From Zancudomyces culisetae (lineage: Eukaryota; Kickxellomycota; Harpellomycetes; Harpellales; Legeriomycetaceae), in NCBI GenBank assembly GCA_001969505.1, contig LSSK01000112.1, positions 1-14,133 of the forward strand: a stretch of 14,133 nt of DNA, given 5' to 3'. Positions 1 through 8,584 of this stretch are shown piece by piece. Within the stretch, counting starts at the first letter, position 1, and every line of letters begins with the position of its first letter. The position numbers were made by a program, and so were the translations under genes. Below the pieces are notes generated by a model. That model was not told where the DNA came from. It made no database searches and saw only the letters and a list, made by a program, of their open reading frames with translations.

Positions 1-147
1 CTGTTTAACAGTAACGTATTCCCGACCACTTCGGTTGATCCACCATCCAGCTACCAAACCATAAATACACCAAGATTCTCAATCAACAAACGACCGACAC
101 AACATGTGCTGAGATATATATGTCTTGAATGCTACATGAACTATTAA
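1..147 (+). CDS. Possible C-terminal end of an unidentified protein, cut by the window edge
   Basis: Frame 1 is open from the first base to a TAA at 145-147, giving 48 codons. The predicted tail is rich in Ser, Thr, Pro and Asn and ends in CLECYMNY. Third codon positions are often C, unlike the AT-rich sequence just downstream, and the other frames close quickly. If real, this is the last exon of a gene convergent with the ceramide synthase gene, whose stop codon lies about 160 bases away. I recognise no domain. A 48-codon open frame can occur by chance, so this is tentative. Confidence 0.4.
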   Translation: MFNSNVFPTTSVDPPSSYQTINTPRFSINKRPTQHVLRYICLECYMNY

Positions 148-309
148 TTGTATTCCTCCTCAATAAAAGAAAAGAGTATTTACATCAGACTTTAGGTTCA
201 AGATTTGGTATAACAACAATCGTATATTTACTAAAAATTACTATAATAGGGTTTTTTATATCGCTGGAAAAAGTCTAAATGGAAATAAAGTTGGTGGTAA
301 AATATCATC
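148..309. other. Short spacer between convergent 3' ends
   Basis: AT-rich spacer between the possible gene end at 147 and the ceramide synthase stop codon at 310-312. It contains AATAAA-like A-rich stretches suited to polyadenylation on both strands. No open frame of note. Confidence 0.5.
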
Positions 310-1377
310 TTATTCCTCGTCGTCAGAGCGAATGTCTTCTAGCTGATTGCCCATTACGACTCTATAGATGATCTTTAAAATACTGTAGAGCCAAATAAAG
401 AACAAAACCTCTAACGCAATCAAAAAGAAGAGGAAAAGGTGGCGAGTGTTTCTGGTGTAGTATAGACCATTCGCAGGATCCCAATTAGGATTTGCAAGTC
501 GTGACGAGACAAAGATAACATCGTGAAGTATGCGCAAAAATACGTAGTGGCGGGAAAAGATCCAAGCTATGGCCATTGCTACAAAAGAAATGTCACAGTA
601 CAGCTGAAGGCCAATGTAGTTGAATATCTTTGCAAGCGGCAAAAATATATCTACCAAATCCATAGTTGCATGAATTATGACTCCAGCTGAAGTAAAGTTA
701 ATGTAGTAGGAGCCAGCCACTAGAAAAATGGTGGAAAAATGGTGGATAACCATCATAGCAAAATCTTTCCGTCTCTTTTCCAAAAACAAATATGTTAATG
801 TGGCAAGCCAGTATCCATTTTCGGCCAGGTAATAAAGCTTGAGTACATATGGCATTCTTAGGATAGGATAGCTGGTCCACACTGTATCTTGACGGAAGTG
901 TTCAGGAAACTGGACGATCAGCGCAATCCCTGACGAAAACGAAATTATAGCTATTATTGCACTCCATAGCTGCTCCGCGAAGCGCATTACCTGTCTACTA
1001 TCTTTGACTTTAAGATATCTCGCCAAAGGTCGTCCAAAGTACATTCCAAATGCCGCTCTTACAAACAAAATAAGCATTGTCAAGTATATGCAATAGTAGA
1101 CATCGTTAATCCCCTTGCGATATTTGCCGTCCTCAGGTAGCAGATATGAAATTGTGGTAAGCTTTTTGAAAAATTCATTATTCGTCATTCGGCTTGCTAG
1201 GTAGATTATCGATAAAACAGTCCCTAAAACCGTCACGATCGAGGTTTCCATATTTTCAATATCCTTTTCATCCTGGTCAATCACATTTTTTGTCCAGAGT
1301 GGTTCTGCTTTTTTGTTAAGATCATTTGAAGCGAGCTCAGACTTAGTACCGGATTTTCGCTTGGTGATCTGTGCCAT
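310..1377 (-). CDS. LAG1: Ceramide synthase, Lag1/Lac1 family (TLC domain)
   Basis: Intronless gene of 355 residues. Ceramide synthases N-acylate sphingoid bases with acyl-CoA in the ER membrane. The TLC/Lag1 domain spans roughly residues 125-340. The Lag1 motif is clear: KRRKDFAMMVIHHFSTIFLV with the paired catalytic histidines at 212-213, then NFTSAG, then MDLVD with the conserved aspartates at 240 and 243, and FSRHYVF near 275-280. Several hydrophobic segments (about 45-61, 92-110, 139-155, 207-222, 263-275, 312-335) fit a multi-pass membrane protein. The N-terminus is basic and probably cytosolic. The C-terminus is short and acidic (SDDEE), resembling the casein kinase 2 sites known on yeast Lag1 and Lac1. 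It is shorter than the S. cerevisiae proteins (about 410 residues). LAG1 and LAC1 are paralogues in Saccharomyces; here the symbol marks the family only. Confidence 0.93.
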   Translation of the reverse strand: MAQITKRKSGTKSELASNDLNKKAEPLWTKNVIDQDEKDIENMETSIVTVLGTVLSIIYLASRMTNNEFFKKLTTISYLLPEDGKYRKGINDVYYCIYLTMLILFVRAAFGMYFGRPLARYLKVKDSRQVMRFAEQLWSAIIAIISFSSGIALIVQFPEHFRQDTVWTSYPILRMPYVLKLYYLAENGYWLATLTYLFLEKRRKDFAMMVIHHFSTIFLVAGSYYINFTSAGVIIHATMDLVDIFLPLAKIFNYIGLQLYCDISFVAMAIAWIFSRHYVFLRILHDVIFVSSRLANPNWDPANGLYYTRNTRHLFLFFLIALEVLFFIWLYSILKIIYRVVMGNQLEDIRSDDEE

Positions 1378-2730
1378 GTCGATTTCACTTGTGTTTTATA
1401 TTATTTATCTACGTATAGTTGAATAGAAAGCGTCAGATAAAGAACACACCTTTGATCTGGAATTACGCGTTTACACGTTTACTTCACGCCTCAAGTCTTA
1501 AATATTAAGCTTAGTACAAAGTTTATGATGTATTTACTATTAAGCGATATTTTCAAAGAAATAATTGTGTCATTTTATCAATCTTTGTGCATAAACAAGG
1601 CTAGCAGGTATTGATGCCCCTTTGTTGATTCATCTGGGGCATAATTTCTCTGCAACAAAAAAAACGTGTAATAAGGTGGCATACTTGGCGAGTAATAAAC
1701 ATTTTCCTTCACTATACCAGGTTTTGAACTCCAACTTCTTCCTAATTGCTTCGCAAAAGCCCAAAAAAAATACAATGGTTTTCAATGGCGTTTTGTGTTT
1801 TTATAATTATTATATATTTCTGATTGGTGTGAAAATGACGTAGTTGGCCACTTTAATGAGTAATTGGCATCTTTAAGCCTGTAAAAAATTGCTTTTGTAT
1901 ACAATTTTTTTTTTAGCCGCAACTATTAAAAGAACGCTAGTGGACAGCTGAAATCAGTGAATGCTTCAAAATATCATTTCAGTGATTTCTAATCCCAATA
2001 TCACTGCAAATCTGGGCAGTAGAAAAAAAAATCGGAATGGAAAAACGCCTTTTTGTTAATCATAATGGGCTAATCAAGGGAAAAATAAAGAATCCGCAAT
2101 AATTGTTGTTTCTCACCGAGAATCATCAAAGCCAAATAAGGAAACCTCAATGCAAATACCGCAGTTGAGGAAGTTCCATGGTTGAACGTAAATTCCTAGC
2201 GTGTTCGTACGCTTGCTTGTCGGAGCTTGTACATAGAACAACAAGGTTAGAGGTGCGATAACTATCTCACAGCACAAAAAATCGGACGTCGATATTTCGG
2301 CTCCATCTTTTCCATATGCATTTCCCGTTTATTTTTTTTTTTTGTAGATGAAACAAGATCCAGATATAGCTCGGCAAGGAATAGAGCATGAAAAAATTTT
2401 TTTAGAAAAAAAAATAGTCAATAAGTGGGCCACTAGTGTATCAGATCACAGCACAGGAAAACACAAGTTAGTTCTGGATTGGTTTTTCAGGTTTTTATAT
2501 TTTTACGCTTTCATGTGTATTGCTACTTTTCAAAGCTTGGCATGCACTTCAACCCAAAAATAAAGCTAGAAAGTTGATACTACTAGAAAACTCGAGGTAC
2601 AATTCTAGAAAAATACACCCGAGGAAAAATGAAAGAGTAATTGAAGAACCAAATATAGTAAAGCGATACTCAAGCATATGAACAAGGCAACAAGATCAGT
2701 GATAGAACATAGATCAAGAAAACACGAGAA
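1378..2730. other. Divergent intergenic region between LAG1 and the SRR1-like gene
   Basis: About 1.35 kb holding the promoters of two divergent genes. I see A and T homopolymer tracts and an imperfect inverted repeat at 1950-1989. Small open frames lie at 1578-1775 (-) and 2348-2563 (+). The second begins directly after a T-tract ending in TAG and encodes 71 residues with one hydrophobic stretch. Neither resembles a known family. Both lengths are expected by chance in AT-rich DNA, so I do not call them genes. Confidence 0.6.
1950..1989. repeat. Imperfect inverted repeat, 12-base arms
   Basis: GAAATCAGTGAA at 1950-1961 is mirrored by TTCAGTGATTTC at 1978-1989, with one mismatch and a 16-base spacer. 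Both arms also carry TCAGTGA in the same direction, so it is equally a direct repeat. It could be a dimeric factor site or chance. Confidence 0.4.
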
Positions 2731-3492
2731 ATGTACAAATATCTAGAGAGTGGCAAAAAAACAAGAAAGCAACGAAGGAAAGAAAAAAAAGAGGAGGAAG
2801 AAGTCGAGAGCGATGATCATTCTATTACTCGGGTAGAAGATGAGAAGGAGCATATTTTTACGGTAAAGAGAGGCAGTACTAAGAAGAAAACAACTACTGC
2901 TGAGCTGAGAAAAACAAAAAACGATATTATTGAATACAAACAGCGAATTAGAAGCTCAAGGTTCTACGAAGAGGTAAAAAAAGATATATTGATGAAAATA
3001 TCGACGTTCAATCCCGAATTGGTCGTGGTTTATGGGATAGGAAATATTGGAGGGAACAGAAATGCGCGAATCCAGTTTGCATTCTTGCTACTTTTAAAAG
3101 AAGAGCTAGAAAATACAAGAGCGGTTGGCTATGATCCAATAAGCACGAAAGATGATATTCAGCTATACATGGATCACGGCATTGACTACCTTGAGGGGAA
3201 TTTAGAGGAGCTAGACTCGAGGACGCTGTTTTATATGCCACACTGTGAGGCAGAGCTTTATGAAAAAGTCATAGATCAAAGTCGAGAAACAAAAGCAGAG
3301 ATACTAATAATTGGAAATGACTTTAGCGAATATCTAATAAAAAATAAGATCAAAAACATCCAAGAATTGATAAAAGAAATAGAATCAATAGACTTTCCCG
3401 ACGAAAAAAAGCTTGGAAAGGAATGGAGTTACAATAACGGTGCGTTCAACGACACATGCCTAATAATACCCTCTGGTGGTGTTTTTCGCTAG
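2731..3492 (+). CDS. BER1: SRR1-domain protein (Ber1-like)
   Basis: Single exon of 253 residues. The SRR1 domain covers about residues 95-248. Family hallmarks are LVVVYGIGNIGG (the short glycine motif at 97-108), ARIQFAFLLLLKEEL (112-126), YDPISTKDD (134-142), TLFYMPHCEAELY (165-177) and IIGNDFSEY (193-201). The family includes plant SRR1, linked to circadian regulation, and yeast Ber1, linked to microtubule phenotypes. Its biochemical activity is not established as far as I know. The N-terminal 65 residues are highly charged (RKQRRKEKKEEEEVESDD) and probably disordered or nuclear-targeting. The ATG at 2731 is the first in frame and gives a length close to yeast Ber1 (about 270). The stop codon overlaps that of UBC7 on the other strand by four bases. 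Confidence 0.88.
   Translation: MYKYLESGKKTRKQRRKEKKEEEEVESDDHSITRVEDEKEHIFTVKRGSTKKKTTTAELRKTKNDIIEYKQRIRSSRFYEEVKKDILMKISTFNPELVVVYGIGNIGGNRNARIQFAFLLLLKEELENTRAVGYDPISTKDDIQLYMDHGIDYLEGNLEELDSRTLFYMPHCEAELYEKVIDQSRETKAEILIIGNDFSEYLIKNKIKNIQELIKEIESIDFPDEKKLGKEWSYNNGAFNDTCLIIPSGGVFR
3489..3492. other. Shared CTAG: stop codons of two convergent genes overlap
   Basis: The palindrome CTAG gives TAG at 3490-3492 for the SRR1-like gene on the plus strand and TAG at 3489-3491 for UBC7 on the minus strand. Each transcript's 3' UTR must therefore lie inside the other gene. Confidence 0.9.
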
Positions 3493-4446
3493 TTGAGCCC
3501 CAAAGTAGCCTTAACGTTTTCACGGACTATTCGGTTATATTCCTCCCTGTTTTCTCTGAAGATTTTCTGTATTATTTATAAAGCACTTGTTAGGATAATT
3601 TTTTGATAGTGTATTTTACTTTTTAATATGTTGCTGGAGTTTTTGAAATGTAAATAGACTATATACAAAAACACTGAGGGATTCTTTATACGAAACATAA
3701 AATACACGTACACACATATACAATTATGTACAATTATATACAATTATATAAATATACCTACCGAAGCGTCCACATTCGCACCGCTTTCGTCATTCGGCTC
3801 GGCGATCATGGACAGTACACTCAATAAGATTTTTTCGACTGATTGAACAGGACTCCATCTTTCAGAAGAGCTTTCATACATATTAGGATCTTCTCCCGGG
3901 GGATGCAAGATAGAAATACAAACTTCACCATTTTCGTACACATTTGGATGAAACATTTTACAGGTAAAACGCATTGTTGGTGGATTGAGAGGATAATCTT
4001 TTGGAAACTTAAGGATTGCCGGAAATACACCGCCTTCAAAAGGCGTATCCGCAGGGCCACTAAATTTGTATACACATAAACATACTTTTATTTTCAGTCT
4101 ACTTTCTCTAGAAATACTGGTATTTCTCTGCAAATGGAAGGGGGGGGAAAGGCTTACACAATCAATGCCTCCCATTCGAAAATATTGTCTTCGCTTACTG
4201 GCCCTGCAAGTATTCCCTCTGGCGCATTCACCACTAGCTCTATTTGTTTTATGAAGTTTATTTATTGTTTATTCCCTTTATTTTGCGTCTATATTATCCA
4301 AAACCGTTTTAAAAGGCTCAGGAGCGCAATTCGAAACAGATCTAATAGTGGATAATAGTGAACAATCATATTAAACTCTTCAAAAATGTACCTTTGTATT
4401 CTGTCATTAGACGACGCATCGCCGTGGAGCTGTGGTTTCTATACAT
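3489..4446 (-). CDS. UBC7: Ubiquitin-conjugating enzyme E2, Ubc7/UBE2G2 type, four exons
   Basis: Spliced from exons 4392-4446, 4158-4239, 3762-4059 and 3489-3566, giving 170 residues. It is the ER-associated E2 that passes ubiquitin to membrane E3s of the Hrd1/Doa10 type. The UBC fold is complete: [11 protein letters not shown] helix 1 (11-21), [10 protein letters not shown] (64-73), HPN (83-85) and the active-site Cys93 in GEVCISIL. The acidic loop typical of the UBE2G group follows ([19 protein letters not shown], 98-116), then [14 protein letters not shown] and a last helix ending ATLGLN. The length matches human UBE2G2 (165) except for four extra N-terminal residues. All three splice junctions restore frame and align residue for residue with the family. 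DASKIFREN is closer to animal UBE2G2 than to S. cerevisiae Ubc7. NFS1 lies upstream on the same strand. The last codons overlap the SRR1-like gene. Confidence 0.93.
3567..3761 (-). other. UBC7 intron 3 (195 nt, phase 0)
   Basis: Donor GTAGGT after ...GACGCTTCG, acceptor AATACAG before AAAATCTTC. A CTAAC branch site at 3589-3593 has its adenosine 23 bases before the acceptor. The junction gives NVDASKIFREN, as in UBE2G2. The donor side carries tandem CAATTATAT repeats (3720-3750). Confidence 0.9.
4060..4157 (-). other. UBC7 intron 2 (98 nt, phase 2)
   Basis: Donor GTAAGC, acceptor AAATTTAG. The split codon GT/T gives Val in EALIVGPADT, the right length against other Ubc7 proteins. It contains a C homopolymer of eight (G run at 4140-4147 on the plus strand). 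Confidence 0.87.
4240..4391 (-). other. UBC7 intron 1 (152 nt, phase 1)
   Basis: Donor GTACAT follows ...TACAAAG; acceptor ACAAATAG precedes AGCTAG. The joined codon reads Glu in YKELVVN, matching the family at that point. The branch site is unclear, with TAAAC candidates 17-28 bases before the acceptor. Confidence 0.85.
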
Positions 4447-4870
4447 TTTAGATTTTAATTCTCTTTTTTATTTTGCGTGTTTTTTTCTTAGTGATATATC
4501 AATGATGCAAGTTCCCTTTATTCGCTATTTACCCAACTCGTTAATATTAATATTTAAATAAAATTATTGCAGATATGGTAGGCAATAATAAAACAGTAAA
4601 TGGCCTATCATTCCTTTGCAATTAGAAAATGTTAGCAGTAGAAACCGCTTCTAGATTAAAATTTGGATGTAGCTGAGTGTTTCATTAAAATGCTCACATA
4701 AAAAAATACCCCCTAAAAAAATAAATTGCTAAAAGGAAAAAGCGAAATCCCAAGTAATAAGAAAAAAGGGAATAGGAAATGTGGAACTAAGCAGAGAAAA
4801 GATACAATAATATGTGTACGGGAAAAAAATGGGAGACGCCCTTGTTTCCTCCCTTTTTATAAAAAGCCGA
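4447..4870 (-). promoter_or_regulatory. Spacer between NFS1 3' end and UBC7 start
   Basis: A 424-base spacer holding the NFS1 terminator and the UBC7 promoter. It has A-rich tracts around 4700-4830 and AT-rich sequence close to the UBC7 ATG. I see no open frame or element beyond this. Confidence 0.5.
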
Positions 4871-6196
4871 TTAATGCTGCGACCAGTTTATGGAGTTGAT
4901 ATCAATGCCCTCTTGATACATCTCATAAAGTGGGCTAAGTTCCCGTAATTTATTGACATTCTCAACCAAACTATCAACAGTGGCATCAATCTCGTCTTTG
5001 CTTGTGAACCGACCTATTCCAAACCGAATAGAAGAATGAGCTAAATCCTCGTTGACTCCAAGAGCTCGAAGGACATAACTAGGTTCAAGAGAAGCAGAAG
5101 TACAGGCAGAGCCAGAAGACAGTGCTATTTGGTTCAATGCCAAAAGCAGGGATTCTCCCTCCACAAACGAAAAGCTAAGATTTACGCAACCAGGATAGCA
5201 GGAAGACGGGTCAAAGGAGCCATTCTTGGTGACATGTGGTAGTTCTCTTTCTATTCGCTTCAAAAAATGTTCGGATAAGCTATGAACATTTTCGTAATCG
5301 TACGGAAGTTCTCTTTGCGCTACATTGCATGCTGAGCCTAGTCCTACAACTAGTGCTGGTGGCAGAGTTCCACTTCGCAGTCCACGTTCTTGGCCACCAC
5401 CGTTTATAATCGGATCAAGACGTACTCTGGGACGGCGGCGAACATAAAGCGCACCTACTCCTTTTGGGCCGTAAATCTTGTGACCGGAAATGGACATGAG
5501 ATCAATATTTAGATCGTTTACGTTGATCGGGATTTTTCCGACGCCCTGCGCAGCATCTGTGTGAAAAAATACCTTTCGCGAGCGACAAAGCTCCCCAATT
5601 CGTTTTATATTTTGAATTGAACCCATTTCATTATTGATAAACATAATTGAAACAAGTGAGGTTGTAGGTCGAATGGTATCTGCAAGCTCATCCAAATCGA
5701 CCAAGCCTTCCTTGTTGACCTTCAGATAGGTAACCTCAAATCCATATTGATCTTGCAAAACCCGACAGCTATCTAACACGCATTTATGTTCTATGACCGA
5801 GGTGATTATATGTCTTTTTTTTTCCTTGTAGAAATTTGCTATTCCTTTGAGTGCCAAATTGTTGGATTCTGTTGCTCCGCTTGTAAAAACTATCTCCTTT
5901 GGATCATTACTTCCAATCAAGCTGGCCACCTGCGCCCTGGCCTTTTCAACAGCAGCCTCTGCATCCCATCCAAATTTGTGTGTCCTAGAATGTGGGTTTC
6001 CGTACTCATTCGTTAAAAATGGAAGCATGTCATCCAACACCCGTGGATCCAATGGTGTGGTCGCCTGTGCATCGAGATATATGGGCTTTGGTTCTCTGGC
6101 TATATCAGTCCCCCATTTTCGCAAATTGCTGCTAAATCTTACAAAGATCCTAGTGTTCAAAATTCTACCAACTGTTTTACTTGTACCTCTATACAT
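4871..6196 (-). CDS. NFS1: Mitochondrial cysteine desulfurase Nfs1
   Basis: Intronless, 441 residues. This PLP enzyme converts cysteine to alanine and passes persulfide sulfur to the Isu scaffold for Fe-S clusters, working with Isd11 and acyl carrier protein in the mitochondrial matrix. The first 25 residues are Arg/Ser-rich without acids ([15 protein letters not shown]), a typical mitochondrial presequence. The class V aminotransferase fold follows: [24 protein letters not shown] (106-113), IEHKCVL, HTDAAQ (212-217) and the PLP lysine K240 in [12 protein letters not shown]. The persulfide-forming Cys365 sits in [17 protein letters not shown]. The C-terminus INWSQH matches the conserved family end. 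Length is normal. Leu359 just before the catalytic loop is encoded by CTG, supporting standard decoding. An additional Cys at 333 (SSCYPGC) sits where Arg is common in relatives. Confidence 0.97.
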   Translation of the reverse strand: MYRGTSKTVGRILNTRIFVRFSSNLRKWGTDIAREPKPIYLDAQATTPLDPRVLDDMLPFLTNEYGNPHSRTHKFGWDAEAAVEKARAQVASLIGSNDPKEIVFTSGATESNNLALKGIANFYKEKKRHIITSVIEHKCVLDSCRVLQDQYGFEVTYLKVNKEGLVDLDELADTIRPTTSLVSIMFINNEMGSIQNIKRIGELCRSRKVFFHTDAAQGVGKIPINVNDLNIDLMSISGHKIYGPKGVGALYVRRRPRVRLDPIINGGGQERGLRSGTLPPALVVGLGSACNVAQRELPYDYENVHSLSEHFLKRIERELPHVTKNGSFDPSSCYPGCVNLSFSFVEGESLLLALNQIALSSGSACTSASLEPSYVLRALGVNEDLAHSSIRFGIGRFTSKDEIDATVDSLVENVNKLRELSPLYEMYQEGIDINSINWSQH

Positions 6197-6679
6197 TTTG
6201 TAAATTTACTGTTACTTTTTTTTTTACTACTAGCTTATATTTTCACTTGGTGTCTTTTATTTACAGGGTGAAAAGAAAAATTAAATGCAGAAATCTATAT
6301 CAGAATTCTTGGAAATTAATAATCTCAATCTCAAACATGATTGGCCAAGAAATAGTCCATAACACCAGCTATGAATCAACATGACTCCTTTACTATCTGA
6401 TAGCTCCAAAGTGCTCTAAAAAATTTTTTTTGCAATAAAAGCGCAATGCACCTTAAATGGGCGGCATTGGGCAGCTAAAACGTAATATATTTACTAAAAA
6501 AAATTCACATGAAACATTTTAGCTAATTTCCAGTGTATGTATTTAAGCTCTAATAGCTAAACAGAATAAAAAAAATGCAGAGCAGAAACGGACAACCTGG
6601 AGTGGGGGGGGGATAAAAGAGGGAGTGGAAGCAGCTGATCAATGAATGGGTTGATTATGGCAGAGTATGTCAATTCTTT
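6197..6679 (-). promoter_or_regulatory. Spacer between YRB2-like 3' end and NFS1 start
   Basis: A 483-base spacer with the NFS1 promoter and the YRB2-like terminator. It has a T-tract close to the NFS1 ATG, several A-tracts and a run of nine G at 6604-6612. No credible coding potential. Confidence 0.5.
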
Positions 6680-7936
6680 TTAGTAGTTTAAACCCAAAAT
6701 GTGTTCCACGAGGGACTCAGCTTCTTGCATGCTATTGAAGCGCAAAGCATAATTTTGCGTTTCATTATTTGACGGCTCTACAAATGTCAGTCGGACAAAT
6801 TTCCCGTCAGAAATAGGCTTGAATCCATCAAAAAGCGGCATGTTCAACACCAACCTAAACGTGAGATCAGCACGCATAACGAGGCGATACTTGAGGCGGT
6901 CTTTCTTTCTGTTCAATTTCATCACTCCGACCCCACGCTCAGCCCAGTTACCCTCTATTAGTTCAAAAAGCTTTGCTCTGTGGCTAAACAGTACTTCCTC
7001 GTCTTCTTCATATGTCTTTGTCACCACAGGCTTTGGCCTGCTGGATGGATTAGAGTTTAGCGCTAAGTGTTCTGATGCATTTAAAGAATCGTCTTTTTCA
7101 ACTGTCTTTAACATTTTTTCAAAAGCATTGCCCTCGCTCTTTTCACCATCAGCAGCCTTTGCAGCCAAATCACCAAAATCTACCTTTGATACATTTGATT
7201 TACCGAAAGTAAAGGCCTCCGACATGGCTGGTTTTGCGGCTGTACCTTTTTGGAACGCTGTGCTGCTTCCAAATTGTATTGAGTGTTGTTTGTTCTCTAC
7301 TTTACCTGCAGAAAATCCAAAACTTGTTTTGAATTCAATTTTCCCTGAAAAGCCACTTTGCTGCTTTTTGTTGAAGCTCTCTCCTTTCTCTTCCCCCTTG
7401 AGCCCGTTATCCTTGCTCGTACTGCTATGTTCATCATTATTATCGTCGTCTTTTTTGGGTTGATCACCATTTTCTTTTTTCTCTTCTTCATTCTGAGGAG
7501 ATTTTATTGCGCTTTTAGCCAAGTCTCTGTCGGATTTCTGGGTCTCGTTTATTGCATCTTTTTGCTCGCTTTCTAGCTCTACCTCCGGTTTCTCAATCTT
7601 GCTACTGGATTCCTCCACATTGTCTCGCCTATTTTGTTTTATTTAACAATTAATCTGAAATAATTTTACGATTCCGTGTTTTAAAAACTTACGTTAGATC
7701 ACCGTCATCCTGTTTGTCTCCATCCTATTTTTGAATAAGATATTTATCGGTTTCCTTAATTCGCAACGTATGTATACCGCAAGTAAATAAAAGTACAAGT
7801 ATAGAATGTAAGTGTAGATGTGTATGAAGTCCGAACTTAAATTGTGGCTTACCTCATGCTTTGCTCGTTTGATTTCTTGTATTTGGGCTTCGCCATCTTC
7901 CTCCGTTCTCTTGAGATTCTTTATTGTACAATTCAT
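6680..7936 (-). CDS. YRB2: Ran-binding-domain nucleoporin-like protein, Yrb2/Hba1/RanBP3 type, three exons
   Basis: Spliced from exons 7853-7936, 7693-7724 and 6680-7628 to 354 residues. Yrb2 and RanBP3 are nuclear cofactors of Crm1 export that bind Ran-GTP. Exon 1 supplies basic clusters (KRTEED..., IKRAK) that could form a bipartite nuclear signal, as in yeast Yrb2. A long acidic, Lys/Glu/Asp/Ser-rich disordered region follows (about 40-130). Scattered FG dipeptides come next (SFGFSAG, IQFGSS, FTFGKS, VDFGDL; about 141-192). The C-terminal Ran-binding domain (about 247-351) shows AKLFELIEGNWAERGVGVMK, RLVMRADLTFRLVLNMPL and KFVRLTFV. The domain and order match yeast Yrb2 (327 residues). The domain assignment is secure. 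Yrb2 rather than Nup2 rests on length, the single C-terminal domain and the ERGVG motif. NFS1 lies downstream on the same strand. Confidence 0.88.
7629..7692 (-). other. YRB2 intron 2 (64 nt, phase 2)
   Basis: Donor GTAAGT, the best consensus donor in the window; acceptor CAAAATAG before GCGAGACAATG. An upstream TTTCAG, 24 bases earlier, would lead to an in-frame stop, so the TAG acceptor is chosen. The split codon AC/G gives Thr. Confidence 0.8.
7725..7852 (-). other. YRB2 intron 1 (128 nt, phase 0)
   Basis: Donor GTAAGC after ...AAGCATGAG, acceptor AAAAATAG before GATGGAGAC. Reading through meets stop codons. The branch site is not obvious. Confidence 0.8.
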
Positions 7937-8582
7937 CTTACTTTTTCATTCTTTTAATCTCGATTTTAAATTTCACTATCACTTTTATTTATTTTTTATC
8001 CGTGTTTCTCCTGGAAATCGCATATTTTTTTTCTCATATTTTTTTACACTTGTTACAAAATTTTCGAGCAAATCGGTGAGAGCCGAAAAATGATTTTTTG
8101 TCTTTTCCCATACATTTCTCAAGGCTTTAGACGTGTTTTACATGGATTCTAATACTAAGAGGAGGGATACTCAGAAAGTGAGCCATTCTCACATGATTTA
8201 TTATAATCGTGATGGCAATGTGCTTTCGTTCCCAATTCTACTATCTAGACTAGGATATGAAGATGAAAATAGTGTCATTTTCTATATACAAGCACACACT
8301 CTCCTATAACTGGTTGTACAGAAAAAAATAAATTAATAATGACTGGGCATCGCAAAAACCTGCCTGGAATCTGAGTCTATTGCACATAAAATAGGTTATT
8401 TATTGGTTTTGCAATATATATGGTTGGATTTGAGAAACAGTGCGGCAGGTTAGAAACAAATATAACCACAGTGGTGCGTTTAGATGTTGGGTAAATGAGA
8501 GGTGGTGGCTGTATGGTTTCTAGCCGGACACCAAAAGATAATGTATTTGATCTTATATAGCGCTTAGTGACAGAAACTCAGA
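7937..8582. other. YRB2-proximal part of the long intergenic region
   Basis: YRB2 promoter side: T-rich tracts near 7980-8060 and no open frame that looks like protein. AACCTGCC (near 8357) and GGCAGGTT (near 8445) form an 8-base inverted repeat about 80 bases apart, which could be chance. Confidence 0.45.
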
Positions 8583-8584
8583 CC

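Noticed and set aside
181-205. GGTTCAAGATTT as a tRNA B box
   Set aside because: No matching A box or cloverleaf arms around it; the same holds for TTCGAAC-like strings elsewhere.
1578-1775. 65-codon minus-strand frame upstream of LAG1 with a TTGCAG acceptor-like site
   Set aside because: It starts with TTG, has no recognisable family, and the pyrimidine-rich acceptor is unlike the verified introns here.
5847-6203. 118-codon plus-strand frame opposite NFS1
   Set aside because: Antisense shadow of the strongly conserved NFS1 gene.
6819-7463. 214-codon plus-strand frame antisense to YRB2
   Set aside because: It is a shadow of the YRB2 coding exon, whose Glu/Lys-rich codons leave the opposite strand open as Ser/Leu/Phe. 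No domain.
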